Positions 25,634-33,927 of a DNA stretch of 33,990 bases are shown here, piece after piece. The translations under genes and the position numbers were made by a program. The DNA lies in the NCBI RefSeq assembly GCF_014648035.1, contig NZ_BMQI01000051.1:1-33990 (forward strand), given 5' to 3'. The notes under the pieces are model-generated. The model ran no database searches. It saw nothing but the letters and a program-made list of their open reading frames with translations, and had not been told where the DNA came from. The stretch comes from Shewanella algicola. GTDB lineage: Bacteria > Pseudomonadota > Gammaproteobacteria > Enterobacterales > Shewanellaceae. Every line of letters starts with the position of its first letter. The first letter of the stretch is position 1.

Positions 25634-25661
25634 CCCGCCATTGATCTATTTTTGGGGCGGG
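25634..25661 (+). terminator. GC-rich hairpin after the lipoprotein gene
   Basis: CCCGCC (25634-25639) pairs with GGCGGG (25656-25661) across a 16-base loop. The downstream T content is poor. It may partly separate tesB-lipoprotein from the MFS gene. Confidence 0.35.
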
Positions 25662-25703
25662 TAATAATCTGTTTTCTATCCTAATTTGCTGTTTAGGTTG
25701 TCC

Positions 25704-26939
25704 ATGACAGAGTTAACCCCGACTTACCGTTCTCATGCGCAAACCCGTTTAATATGGGCATTGTGCATTGCTTCTGTAGTGGTTTACATTAATTTGTACA
25801 CCGTGCAGGGGATGTTGCCATCTATTGCCGAACATTTTGATGTTTCGGGCGCTCAAGCCACATTAGTGCTTTCTGTTACCAGCTTCACGCTTGCCTTTTC
25901 ATTGTTGTTTTATGCCGTATTGTCTGACCGCATTGGACGCTTAGCGCCGATTGTGGTGAGTTTATGGCTATTGGCCGCGTCTAATGTGCTATTAATTTTT
26001 GCGCAAACATTTGATGAATTAGTTTGGGTGCGCTTATTACAGGGGGCCTTACTTGCCGCTGTGCCTGCGATTTCGATGGCGTATTTTAAGGAACAATTAG
26101 CGCCCAGTTTTATGTTAAAGGCCGCTGCAGTGTATATTATGGCTAATAGTATGGGCGGTATTACTGGACGAATTTTTGGCGGATTAATGGCGCAAAACTT
26201 ATCGTGGCAAACGTCTATGGGATTAGTGTTTTTGGTGACATTAATGGGTGTGGCATTGGTGACTTATTTATTGCCACGCAAAGAAATAAAACCCGCAGTG
26301 ATAAAACAAAAGGTGTCGTTATTATGCAAAATAAAGCAGGACTTTGATGGTTTTATATTTCATTTTTCTGATCCGCAAATGCGCTTAGCGTACATTGTGG
26401 GTGGCTTAGCTTTTATGATGATGGTGAATCAATTTAGTTTTATTCAGCTGCACATTATGGCCGAGCCATATGGATTAAGTCGGTTTAATGCCACCTTGAT
26501 TTTTTTATGTTATTCAAGCGGTACCTTTGCGTCATATTTGTCTGCTAAGTGGATTTTACGCTATGGTTCGTTGCCATTGTTTAGAGTCGCTTTGTGTTTA
26601 ATGCTCTGTGGAACCTTGCTGACATTAGTCGACACTTTGGTTGCAATTGTTATTAGTTTTTTAATCACCGCATGTGGTTTCTTCTTAACTCACAGTTGCT
26701 GTAACTCGTTTGTTGCTATGCGGGCAACCAGTCACCGTGCTAAAGCGACATCATTGTATTTATGCTGTTATTACCTAGGGGCTTCTTTAGGCGGCCCTTA
26801 CCTTATGTTGTTTTGGCATAAGGCCGAGTGGAACGGCGTTGTGGTTGGTTCAATGAGCTTGTTGGCATTGTTACTGGTGGCAATATGGCGATTAGGAATA
26901 CATCAACAGAGTACCGAAGCACTCATATCTGAAGACTGA
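25704..26939 (+). CDS. MFS transporter (YnfM-like drug/sugar efflux type)
   Basis: This encodes a 411-residue inner-membrane transporter of about 12 hydrophobic helices. The MFS motif A between helices 2 and 3 reads YAVLSDRIGRLAP. The helix-1 region (VYINLYTVQGMLPSIAEHFDV) and the late CNSFVAMRATSHRAKATSLY stretch resemble E. coli YnfM. The substrate is not known from sequence. A TTG at 25686 would add six residues, but TTTAGG fits the ATG at 25704 better. The gene converges on dctD with only 21 bases between stop codons and no terminator hairpin there. Confidence 0.85.
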   Translation: MTELTPTYRSHAQTRLIWALCIASVVVYINLYTVQGMLPSIAEHFDVSGAQATLVLSVTSFTLAFSLLFYAVLSDRIGRLAPIVVSLWLLAASNVLLIFAQTFDELVWVRLLQGALLAAVPAISMAYFKEQLAPSFMLKAAAVYIMANSMGGITGRIFGGLMAQNLSWQTSMGLVFLVTLMGVALVTYLLPRKEIKPAVIKQKVSLLCKIKQDFDGFIFHFSDPQMRLAYIVGGLAFMMMVNQFSFIQLHIMAEPYGLSRFNATLIFLCYSSGTFASYLSAKWILRYGSLPLFRVALCLMLCGTLLTLVDTLVAIVISFLITACGFFLTHSCCNSFVAMRATSHRAKATSLYLCCYYLGASLGGPYLMLFWHKAEWNGVVVGSMSLLALLLVAIWRLGIHQQSTEALISED

Positions 26940-26960
26940 TGCATTGGCGGTGTTGCATGG

Positions 26961-28334
26961 CTAATTATCGATAAATTGTTTACGGTCTAGGTCGTATTTT
27001 CGCATTTTGTCATACAAAGTCTTTCGCGGTAATTCTAGGTGTTCCATGGTCAATTTTATGCTGCCTTTATTGTGATTTAACGCATCTTCTATCAATAAAC
27101 GCTCAAAAAACTCTACCCGTTGCTGTAATGACATGCTGGTATGCATGGTGGTGTGGTTGTCTAAGTTACCGGCAAATGCGGCTTCTGCGCCTAATAACAC
27201 GTAGCGTTCAGCTAAGTTGCGCAGTTCACGTACATTTCCCGGCCAGTCGTGGGATGTGAGCACCATGGTTTGCTGGGTGGTTAAGGCAATTAACGCTTTA
27301 TGGTAGCGAGTCGATGCTATTCGAGCGAAATGTAAAAATAGTACTGGAATATCTTCAAGGCGCTCTCTAAGTGGCGGGATAGCGATTGTCACTAAATTTA
27401 AGCGGTAGAGTAAGTCTTGTCTAAATTGGCCTTGCTCACATAATTGTTGCAGGTTTAACTTAGTCGCTGCAATGACGCGAATGTCTAAATTAATAGGGGT
27501 GTTAGAACCCAAGCGTTCTACTTTTCGGTCTTCGAGCACTCTAAGTAACTTAACTTGCAAAGACATCGGCGTGCTTTCGATTTCATCTAAAAACAGTGTC
27601 CCACCATTGGCGTATTCGAACTTACCAATGCGGCGTTTATCGATACCGGTAAATGCCCCTGATTCAGCGCCAAACAATTCACTTTCGATTAAATTCTCAG
27701 GAATAGCACCACAATTTATGGCGACAAAATTGGCTTTATTGCGGTAGCTGTGGTCATGTAAATAACGGGCAACAAGCTCTTTGCCTACACCAGTTTCACC
27801 TTCAATCATGATGTCTGCTGGGGTGTCGAGTACTTGATCGATTAGGTGGCGCATTTTCATCACACCCGGACTGCGGCCAAGAATGCGAGGTCCTGGCGCG
27901 GTATGAGATTCAAGTTCGCGCTTTAATTTACGGTTCTCTAAGGTTAATGTGCGTTTGTCGAGTGCACGTTTAGTGACATCAAGAATGTGCTCATTATTAA
28001 AGGGTTTTTCGATAAAGTCATAAGCGCCTTTTTTTAAGGCATCAACGGCCATCGCTATATCACCAAAGCCAGTTAACAATACCACGGGTAAATCGTTATC
28101 TTGCTGTTTAAGCAGCTGCAATAGACTTAAACCATCTAATTGTGGCATGTTCACATCTGAGATGATTATCCCTGGCCAATTGGGGGTAATGTGACGAACA
28201 ATGGTATGTGGATCGGTAATAGCTAAAGCACTGATATTTTCCAGTTTAAATAATTGCTGCAATACAGTGCCGATATGTGGTTCATCATCAACAATAATGA
28301 CTTGATAATCATTGATGTCTTGTATTTGGGTCAC
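26961..28334 (-). CDS. dctD: C4-dicarboxylate response regulator (NtrC family)
   Basis: This encodes a 457-residue sigma-54 activator. The receiver domain spans 10-125, with phospho-acceptor Asp60 and the conserved Lys110. The AAA+ domain spans about 150-390, with Walker A GETGVGKE (179-186), the sigma-54 contact loop GAFTG (226-230) and Walker B GGTLFLDE (244-251). The Fis-type helix-turn-helix is near 420-450. The start is GTG at 28334, two bases after the dctB stop codon, with GAGGAAG inside the end of dctB as ribosome site. It would activate dctPQM from the sigma-54 promoter and enhancer dyads found upstream of dctP. Confidence 0.94.
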   Translation of the reverse strand: MTQIQDINDYQVIIVDDEPHIGTVLQQLFKLENISALAITDPHTIVRHITPNWPGIIISDVNMPQLDGLSLLQLLKQQDNDLPVVLLTGFGDIAMAVDALKKGAYDFIEKPFNNEHILDVTKRALDKRTLTLENRKLKRELESHTAPGPRILGRSPGVMKMRHLIDQVLDTPADIMIEGETGVGKELVARYLHDHSYRNKANFVAINCGAIPENLIESELFGAESGAFTGIDKRRIGKFEYANGGTLFLDEIESTPMSLQVKLLRVLEDRKVERLGSNTPINLDIRVIAATKLNLQQLCEQGQFRQDLLYRLNLVTIAIPPLRERLEDIPVLFLHFARIASTRYHKALIALTTQQTMVLTSHDWPGNVRELRNLAERYVLLGAEAAFAGNLDNHTTMHTSMSLQQRVEFFERLLIEDALNHNKGSIKLTMEHLELPRKTLYDKMRKYDLDRKQFIDN

Positions 28335-28336
28335 GT

Positions 28337-30133
28337 TTACACTTCCTCACGTAAATAAAGCGGTAAAATTATATGGAAAATAGCGCCGCCTTGTTGTGCA
28401 TTTTCAACAGTAATTGAGCCTTGCATTGATTCAATGATGCGTTGAGAGATTGATAAACCTAGCCCTAATCCTTGGCGTTCGCTGGTGGTGTAGTAGGGTT
28501 CAAAAATTTTACTCATTTGGCTTTGCCTTACGCCCGGACCACTGTCTTGAATGCTTATGTTCACTTTGGTATCGCAATATACTTCGATGTGTAAGCGTCG
28601 GTCTTTTGATTGTTGCATTGCCACAATAGCATTACTCATTAAGTTAACCAGCACTTGTTGTAATCTGACACTGTCTCCCCAGATTTGGCAACTACCTTTA
28701 AGTAGTGCGAGTGACAGTTTAACGCCTTGTTTGTCCATTTCAGGTTGAACAATCGTCAGTGCTTGCTCAATGGATTGATTGATATCAGTTGCATTATCTT
28801 TACCCTGAGATTTGCGAGTAAAACTTTTAAATTGAGCAATAATATCGGCAAGCCTATCGGTGAGTTCTATCATGATATTAATATTACTGCGGGCGTCTTC
28901 AATCATATTGCGCCCTATAAACGTTTGGGTGTTTTGGGCGTAACTTCTTAATGCCGCAAGTGGTTGATTCAGTTCATGGTTAATGCTGGCTGATAAGCTA
29001 CCAATTACCGTGAGTTTTGCCGCTTGTATTAACTCATCTTGGGTATCTTTTAGTTGGTTGTTTGCTTGCTCTAATTCTAACGTTCTTTCTTTAACTCTTT
29101 GCTCTAGTTGGTTTTGTGCCTGGCGCATTCTAATAAAATTGCGTCTTCGCTCCAAACTATACAATACAAATAATGCGAGCAACGAATATAGTGTGGCCGC
29201 TAATAGCAATATGGGGGGCAACGACTCATAAAGAGGAGTCATAGGTGCCAATATATGCACATTCCAATTGGCATTAGGCATATTTTGATGGTGTTCTAGG
29301 TATTGCTCTTGGCCATCTATGGATGAGATTCGGTATACCTGTGGCTTATTTGACCCCGTTGATGCAAATTGCGGTACGAAATCAAGTTCACCAATGGGTC
29401 TATTGGCATAGCGTTTTGAGGCGTTGAGTGCGAAGCGTTTGGATTGTGATAACGGGGTGAGAGAGTTAAAGCGCCAACCGTTCATACTCGATAAAAAAAC
29501 AATGTTATCTGGGTCGCTGATCATAAATTCATATTGGCTTGCAATAGCAATGCCGCTGCTTTGTTGCTCAATTAAACTAATATCGACTTTGACAACAATA
29601 ACACCAAATACCACGCCTTTATGATAAACCGGATTAGCAAAGTAAAAACCACGCTTATTGGACGATGTACCTACTGCATAGTAGCGACCGGATCGTCCCG
29701 ATATGGCCTCGATAAAATAAGGTCTAAACGAATAGTCTTGATTGATAAATGAGTTTGATTTATCCCAATTACTGGCAGCAATTGCCACTCCCATCGCATC
29801 CGTTAAGTATATGTCAGACGATTCGGTGACTTGCTGTAATTCTGACAAGTATTGATTCAACTTTTTGATTGCTTGTGGATTTTGTTGGTCTAGCAAGCTT
29901 TGTTCAAAAATGGGATTTTGGGCCAGTACGGCCGGGATATTTTCGTAATGACCCAGAGCATCGTCAATAAAAATAACTAACTCATTTATTTGTTTTTCAG
30001 ATTGATACGCAATGGACTCAGTGCCTTGCTCAAGCCAATACCAATGGGTCACTTTTAACGTCAGTAACAAACCAATAATGACCATAACGCTAACAACAAT
30101 TTTGCGCTTTTTGATAGTCGAGAATGAAAACAT
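28337..30133 (-). CDS. dctB: C4-dicarboxylate sensor histidine kinase
   Basis: This encodes a 598-residue membrane sensor. Transmembrane helix 1 is at about 12-30. The periplasmic double-Cache sensor at about 35-300 has the RPYF...RSGRYYAVGT stretch typical of DctB succinate sensors. Helix 2 is at about 307-327, followed by a coiled coil. The dimerisation domain has the phospho-accepting His386 in ASINHELNQPLAALR. The ATPase domain has QDSGPGV and GLGLGLSI. A TTG four codons upstream (30145) is possible, but GGGAA fits the ATG at 30133. It is followed at once by dctD, and together they sense dicarboxylates and switch dctPQM. Confidence 0.93.
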   Translation of the reverse strand: MFSFSTIKKRKIVVSVMVIIGLLLTLKVTHWYWLEQGTESIAYQSEKQINELVIFIDDALGHYENIPAVLAQNPIFEQSLLDQQNPQAIKKLNQYLSELQQVTESSDIYLTDAMGVAIAASNWDKSNSFINQDYSFRPYFIEAISGRSGRYYAVGTSSNKRGFYFANPVYHKGVVFGVIVVKVDISLIEQQSSGIAIASQYEFMISDPDNIVFLSSMNGWRFNSLTPLSQSKRFALNASKRYANRPIGELDFVPQFASTGSNKPQVYRISSIDGQEQYLEHHQNMPNANWNVHILAPMTPLYESLPPILLLAATLYSLLALFVLYSLERRRNFIRMRQAQNQLEQRVKERTLELEQANNQLKDTQDELIQAAKLTVIGSLSASINHELNQPLAALRSYAQNTQTFIGRNMIEDARSNINIMIELTDRLADIIAQFKSFTRKSQGKDNATDINQSIEQALTIVQPEMDKQGVKLSLALLKGSCQIWGDSVRLQQVLVNLMSNAIVAMQQSKDRRLHIEVYCDTKVNISIQDSGPGVRQSQMSKIFEPYYTTSERQGLGLGLSISQRIIESMQGSITVENAQQGGAIFHIILPLYLREEV

Positions 30134-30175
30134 GCATATTCCCAAGTGGCGATGTAATTATAGAGTTGAATTAAA

Positions 30176-30201
30176 ACGAGCCTTAATATGTTAAGGCTCG
30201 T
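30176..30201 (-). terminator. Terminator of dctPQM
   Basis: ACGAGCCTTAA / TTAAGGCTCGT arms form an 11-bp perfect stem with a four-base loop. On the minus strand it is followed by TTTTAATTC. It lies 23 bases past the dctM stop codon and just before dctB, so dctBD most likely has its own promoter in the short gap or is reached by read-through. Confidence 0.82.
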
Positions 30202-30223
30202 CTATAATACGCCAATTATCAAG

Positions 30224-31621
30224 CTAGTAGCCGTTTAATTTGTCGATGTATTCAGGTAGAAACAATGAAATTTGCGGAATATAAGTAATTAATATCAAGA
30301 AACCAAGCAGTAAAACTAACCATGGTAAACATGACTGAATAACCCACCCCATGCTTTTCCCTGTAATTCCTGCTGTGACAAAGAGGTTGAGCCCTACGGG
30401 GGGGGTGAGCATGCCTATCTCCATATTGACCACCATAATGATGCCTAAATGGATTGGATCAATGCCTAACTGCGTAGCAATAGGGAACAAAATAGGTGCC
30501 ATAATGAGCAAAATTGCCGATGGTTCCATAAAGTTACCTGCTGCTAAAAGCAGTAAGTTAACGATGATTAAAAAGCCCCATGCTGGTAAGCCTAAGCTGA
30601 TGATAGCTTCAGCAATAATGTGTGGAATACGTTCTGTGGTCAGTACGTGAGCAAACAACATTGCATTGGCAATGATGAATAACAACATAATACTGACTTT
30701 GGCGCCATCACGTACCACATTGCGGATTTCTTTGTCTGCTGGGGTTTTGATGACTGCAAGCAACATATAACCTATGTTACGTATAGAAGCTGTAATGATC
30801 GATTCTCGCTGATTACGCCAAGCCACATTTTTAAGTGGGCCTATATCGCGATAACCAAATACCGCAATAAAATAAGCGTACACACAAGCTACAGCAGCAG
30901 CTTCGGTAGGGCTGGCCACGCCACCGTAGATGGACCCAAGCACAATGAGAATGAGCGCTAATCCACCCATTGCTTTAGCGCTTGATATTGACAGCGCTTT
31001 TATGCCCGGGAATGGTCGTGAAGGTAGCTTTTTAATGCGGGCAACGATATAAATCGCTAGCATTAAAATTAAGCCCATCATTAAGCCCGGAATAAGCCCT
31101 GCCATAAACATTCTCGCTGCCGATACTTCTGTGGCGGCGGCATAAACCAGCATAACAATAGACGGCGGGATCAAAATACCTAAAGTGCCAGAGGTGGTGA
31201 TCACACCAGCAGCAAACTTCTCTGGGTAACCTGCTCTGACCATACCGACAATCACAATCGACCCTATGGCTGCTACTGTTGCGGGGGATGAACCAGACAC
31301 TGCTGCAAAGAGCATACAAGCCATGACAGATGCCATGGCTAATCCACCACGAATGTGGCCGACACTGTCCATGGCAAAATCAATGATCCGCCTTGCGACC
31401 CCGCCAGTAGACAAAAATGCCGAAGACAGAATAAAAAATGGAATTGCCAGTAAGGTGTAGTGCTCTGATGTTGATTCGTATAACTTTAATGCAACAGAAG
31501 CCAGTGAGTCATTAGAGAAGAGTAAGATTGTCAGCATGCTTGAAAAACCCAATGCAATAGCAATAGGCATACCGATCATCATGCAGATAAGTAGAGTGAT
31601 AAATAATGTAGCAATAGTCAT
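30224..31621 (-). CDS. dctM: TRAP dicarboxylate transporter, large membrane subunit
   Basis: This encodes a 465-residue DctM protein, the ion-coupled membrane part of the TRAP transporter. Many hydrophobic helices are evident. Conserved blocks include GSSPATVAAIGSIVI, GTLGILIPPSIVMLVYAAAT and MLTPPVGLNLFVTAGI. It is longer than the ~425-residue classical DctM because of a hydrophilic insert near residues 255-305 (YRDIGPLKNVAWRNQRES and the following segment), which I believe occurs in relatives. Its start overlaps the dctQ stop by one base (TAATG). Confidence 0.94.
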   Translation of the reverse strand: MTIATLFITLLICMMIGMPIAIALGFSSMLTILLFSNDSLASVALKLYESTSEHYTLLAIPFFILSSAFLSTGGVARRIIDFAMDSVGHIRGGLAMASVMACMLFAAVSGSSPATVAAIGSIVIVGMVRAGYPEKFAAGVITTSGTLGILIPPSIVMLVYAAATEVSAARMFMAGLIPGLMMGLILMLAIYIVARIKKLPSRPFPGIKALSISSAKAMGGLALILIVLGSIYGGVASPTEAAAVACVYAYFIAVFGYRDIGPLKNVAWRNQRESIITASIRNIGYMLLAVIKTPADKEIRNVVRDGAKVSIMLLFIIANAMLFAHVLTTERIPHIIAEAIISLGLPAWGFLIIVNLLLLAAGNFMEPSAILLIMAPILFPIATQLGIDPIHLGIIMVVNMEIGMLTPPVGLNLFVTAGITGKSMGWVIQSCLPWLVLLLGFLILITYIPQISLFLPEYIDKLNGY

Positions 31622-32277
31622 TATTTGGCGTCCTTATCATTTTCTTGTTGTTCTGATGATGTTGATTGTGCAGCTTCATCGATTAAGTGCATGCTATCTT
31701 TGGCTTCATCAGCAAGTTGAAAGCCAACAGCTTGATTTTTTAATATGGCAATAAATAATTCAATAAAACGCCAAGTTAACATTGAAAAACCAATCAATAA
31801 GATGCTCTGAGACAACCAAATTGGCACCGCGCCATCTTCAACATCAATACGCCATGTTTCCCATGCATAATCAGGGTCTAACTGATGCACAAGCCATGCA
31901 GGCAAATCGATATCTTCCATTGGTATACCAATTTGGTACATTTGGCTTAAGTACTCCCAAGCGCCTATTAAAAACAGTCCGCAGTAAACAAGGCAACATA
32001 AGCATGCAAAGATAGCGACTATTTTTTGCGGCTTACCTGATAGCTTTGATACAAAGGCGTCGACGCCGATATGCGCGCCCACTTTTACTCCATAAGACAT
32101 ACCAAACAACACAAACCAACCACATAGCGTAAGTGTTAACTCTTGGATCCATAAAAAGCCGGTATTAAAGAAAAAACGCGCAATGACTTCGCCAAATACC
32201 AGCAAGGTCATCATTGTGATGAGTAGATTGAGAAGGCCTTCTTCAAAATAACCAAATAGTCTGGAAATCACGGTCAT
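31621..32277 (-). CDS. dctQ: TRAP dicarboxylate transporter, small membrane subunit
   Basis: This encodes a 218-residue DctQ subunit with four hydrophobic helices at about 16-37, 46-67, 85-108 and 152-178. It has a long acidic loop (113-151) and a hydrophilic C-terminal tail (185-218) rich in Glu, Ser, Gln and Asp. This makes it larger than many DctQ proteins (about 160-180). AAGGAG stands just before the ATG. It is coupled to dctM by a one-base overlap and separated from dctP by 66 bases containing a strong hairpin. Confidence 0.92.
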   Translation of the reverse strand: MTVISRLFGYFEEGLLNLLITMMTLLVFGEVIARFFFNTGFLWIQELTLTLCGWFVLFGMSYGVKVGAHIGVDAFVSKLSGKPQKIVAIFACLCCLVYCGLFLIGAWEYLSQMYQIGIPMEDIDLPAWLVHQLDPDYAWETWRIDVEDGAVPIWLSQSILLIGFSMLTWRFIELFIAILKNQAVGFQLADEAKDSMHLIDEAAQSTSSEQQENDKDAK

Positions 32278-32301
32278 ACTCCTTGAATAAGAAAGAGAAG
32301 A

Positions 32302-32325
32302 TACTGAGCCCGATAGGGCTCAGTA
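32302..32325 (-). promoter_or_regulatory. Intercistronic hairpin between dctP and dctQ
   Basis: TACTGAGCCC / GGGCTCAGTA form a perfect 10-bp stem closed by a four-base loop. On the minus strand no T run follows, and the dctQ ribosome site comes soon after. Such hairpins after binding-protein genes usually protect the upstream mRNA or cause partial termination, so that the binding protein is made in excess of the membrane subunits. Confidence 0.7.
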
Positions 32326-32343
32326 CCGGATTAAGGAATAAGA

Positions 32344-33363
32344 CTATTTAGTACTTGCTGCTTGTGCAGCATCAATCATATCTTTACCAATCTGATCTTC
32401 AAACTTCGCCCAAACAGGCTTCATTGCGTTAACCCATTGCTGGCGTGCTTCTGGCGTTAACGTCACAAGTTTTGAACGGTTTGAATCTAGAATGGCTTGT
32501 TTGTCTTCATTGCCTTTTTCTGCAGCAATTTTATTGCCAAGGGCAATCGCTTCATCAAGAGAGGATTTAAAGACAGCACGTTTGTCTGCCGGGAGGCCTT
32601 TCCAGAAGGTGTTTGATGTCACAACCATGTAATCTAATACACCATGGTTACTTTCAGTGATGTGGCTTTGCACCTCGTAGAACTTCATTGAATAAGTATT
32701 TGACCAGGTGTTTTCTTGGCCATCAATGGCGCGAGTTTGTAGTAAGGTAAAGACTTCTGAGAATGGCTTCTTAACAGGGATAGCACCTACAGCATCAAAT
32801 TGAGCGGCAATGACATCTGATGCCATGATACGGAATTTTTTGCCGTTGGCATCTTTAGGTAAGTTAAGCGGGTCATTGGCAGAGAATTGCTTCATACCAT
32901 TATGAAGATAACCTAAACCCACAACACCTTTACGATTCATTGCATTTAATAACTTTTGGCCAGATTCTGATTGTTGAAAACGATCAACCGCGTCCATGTC
33001 TTCAAACAAGAAAGGTAAATCAAAAATTTGCAGTTTTTTAGTGTAACGTTCAAATTTTGATAGTGATGGCGCAACAAACTGTACGTCGTTTAAAAGCAAT
33101 GCCGCCAGTTCATTATTGTCGCCAAATAATTGCGAGTTAGGGAATACGTTAACAACATATTCACCCGGTAAACGTTGTTCAATGAGTTCTTTAAATTTAA
33201 GGGCCATCTGGCCTTTTGGGGTGTTTTCTGCAACAACGTGTGAAAATTTAATTTCTACGGGTTCTGCAAATACATTCAAGCTTACTGTCAGTATTGAAGC
33301 GGCAGTGGCGAACTTTGCAATTGATTTTAATGTATGTGTAAGGGTACGGGTTGATTTTTTCAT
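32344..33363 (-). CDS. dctP: TRAP dicarboxylate-binding periplasmic protein
   Basis: This encodes a 339-residue solute-binding protein. Residues 1-33 are a signal peptide ending VFA, leaving a mature protein beginning EPVEIKFSHVVAENTPKG. Arg178 in GKKFRIMAS is at the place of the conserved ligand-carboxylate arginine of DctP proteins, and AIDGQENTWSNTYSMKFYEVQ is a family block. It binds C4-dicarboxylates such as succinate, malate or fumarate and delivers them to DctQM. GGAAG lies nine bases before the ATG. Expression is probably from the sigma-54 promoter at 33463-33478. Confidence 0.94.
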   Translation of the reverse strand: MKKSTRTLTHTLKSIAKFATAASILTVSLNVFAEPVEIKFSHVVAENTPKGQMALKFKELIEQRLPGEYVVNVFPNSQLFGDNNELAALLLNDVQFVAPSLSKFERYTKKLQIFDLPFLFEDMDAVDRFQQSESGQKLLNAMNRKGVVGLGYLHNGMKQFSANDPLNLPKDANGKKFRIMASDVIAAQFDAVGAIPVKKPFSEVFTLLQTRAIDGQENTWSNTYSMKFYEVQSHITESNHGVLDYMVVTSNTFWKGLPADKRAVFKSSLDEAIALGNKIAAEKGNEDKQAILDSNRSKLVTLTPEARQQWVNAMKPVWAKFEDQIGKDMIDAAQAASTK

Positions 33364-33411
33364 GAGGTTTAGCTTCCTTTTTTTAGTGTTATATATTCCT
33401 CACGGTGAAGA

Positions 33412-33427
33412 CTTGTTCCAGAACAAG
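33412..33427. promoter_or_regulatory. 16-bp palindrome in the dctP leader
   Basis: CTTGTTCCAGAACAAG has perfect seven-base arms around CA. It lies about 25-40 bases downstream of the predicted sigma-54 transcription start, so it may be a repressor site or a small leader hairpin. Confidence 0.4.
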
Positions 33428-33462
33428 CACTCCATAAACGCGTTATGAGGATATATAGACAT

Positions 33463-33478
33463 AGCAAGCGGCGGGCCA
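33463..33478 (-). promoter_or_regulatory. Sigma-54 promoter of dctPQM
   Basis: On the minus strand TGGCCCGCCGCTTGCT matches the sigma-54 consensus TGGCACGnnnnTTGC[A/T]. It has the invariant GG and GC at the correct distance and only one mismatch among the defined bases. Transcription would start near 33452, about 90 bases before the dctP start codon. DctD, encoded next door, is a sigma-54 activator. Confidence 0.8.
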
Positions 33479-33550
33479 CAATGTTAAGTTTTTGTAACAC
33501 TATGATAATTATTAACTTTAATTTAAGTGGTTATATGTGTGTGTAATGAT

Positions 33551-33570
33551 TTGTGTGGGATATCACACAA
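33551..33570. promoter_or_regulatory. Candidate DctD enhancer site 1
   Basis: TTGTGTGGGATATCACACAA has perfect seven-base arms (TTGTGTG / CACACAA) around GGATAT. It sits about 75 bases upstream of the sigma-54 promoter, the usual place for an activator site. It also contains TGTGT-N6-TCACA, one base off the CRP consensus, so CRP is a competing explanation. Confidence 0.55.
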
Positions 33571-33583
33571 AATAAATGTTCCT

Positions 33584-33603
33584 ATGGGTGGAATGTCACA
33601 CAT
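33584..33603. promoter_or_regulatory. Candidate DctD enhancer site 2
   Basis: ATGGGTGGAATGTCACACAT aligns with site 1 over most of its length, and its right arm TCACACA is identical. The centres of the two sites are 33 bases apart, about three helix turns, as expected for cooperative dimers. The stretch 33604-33748 beyond it shows nothing I can support. Confidence 0.45.
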
Positions 33604-33748
33604 TTATTGTTGGTGGTATGACGATCTCATTTTGTTTGGGTATGTATCTATTGTGGATTGCTTTGTAGACACATGAGCTGTGCGATATCTTGCAGCTGTA
33701 GAGTTGTAGTTGGGATTGTAAAGGTTAATATCATTTTCAAATAGGCAC

Positions 33749-33776
33749 AAAAAAACCACCGAGAGGTGGTTTTTTT
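33749..33776. terminator. Terminator of the tRNA operon
   Basis: AACCACC / GGTGGTT arms with the loop GAGA are extended by A and T runs on both sides. It lies about 40 bases past the 3' end of tRNA-Ala on the minus strand, and would work in both directions. Confidence 0.92.
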
Positions 33777-33815
33777 GTTTCGAATACATATCAATATGTA
33801 CGAATACCAATTTAA

Positions 33816-33891
33816 TGGTGGAGCTACACGGGATCGAACCGTGGACCTCTTCACTGCCAGCGAAGCGCTCTCCCAGCTGAGCTATAGCCCC
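33816..33891 (-). tRNA. tRNA-Ala (anticodon GGC)
   Basis: A 76-base cloverleaf reads GGGGCTATAGCTCAGCTGGG at its 5' end, has the anticodon loop CTGGCAG (GGC, complement of 33856-33858), the T arm GGTTCGATCC, and an encoded 3' CCA. The acceptor GGGGCTA pairs with TAGCTCC. It is the last gene of a minus-strand tRNA operon, 36 bases after tRNA-Glu. Confidence 0.97.
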
Positions 33892-33927
33892 AAATTCTAG
33901 CTAATAAAAACTAAAACTTGAATAATA

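Noticed and set aside
33604..33854. Short minus-strand frames running from tRNA-Ala into the terminator region
   Set aside because: They overlap the tRNA and its terminator and have no recognisable protein content.
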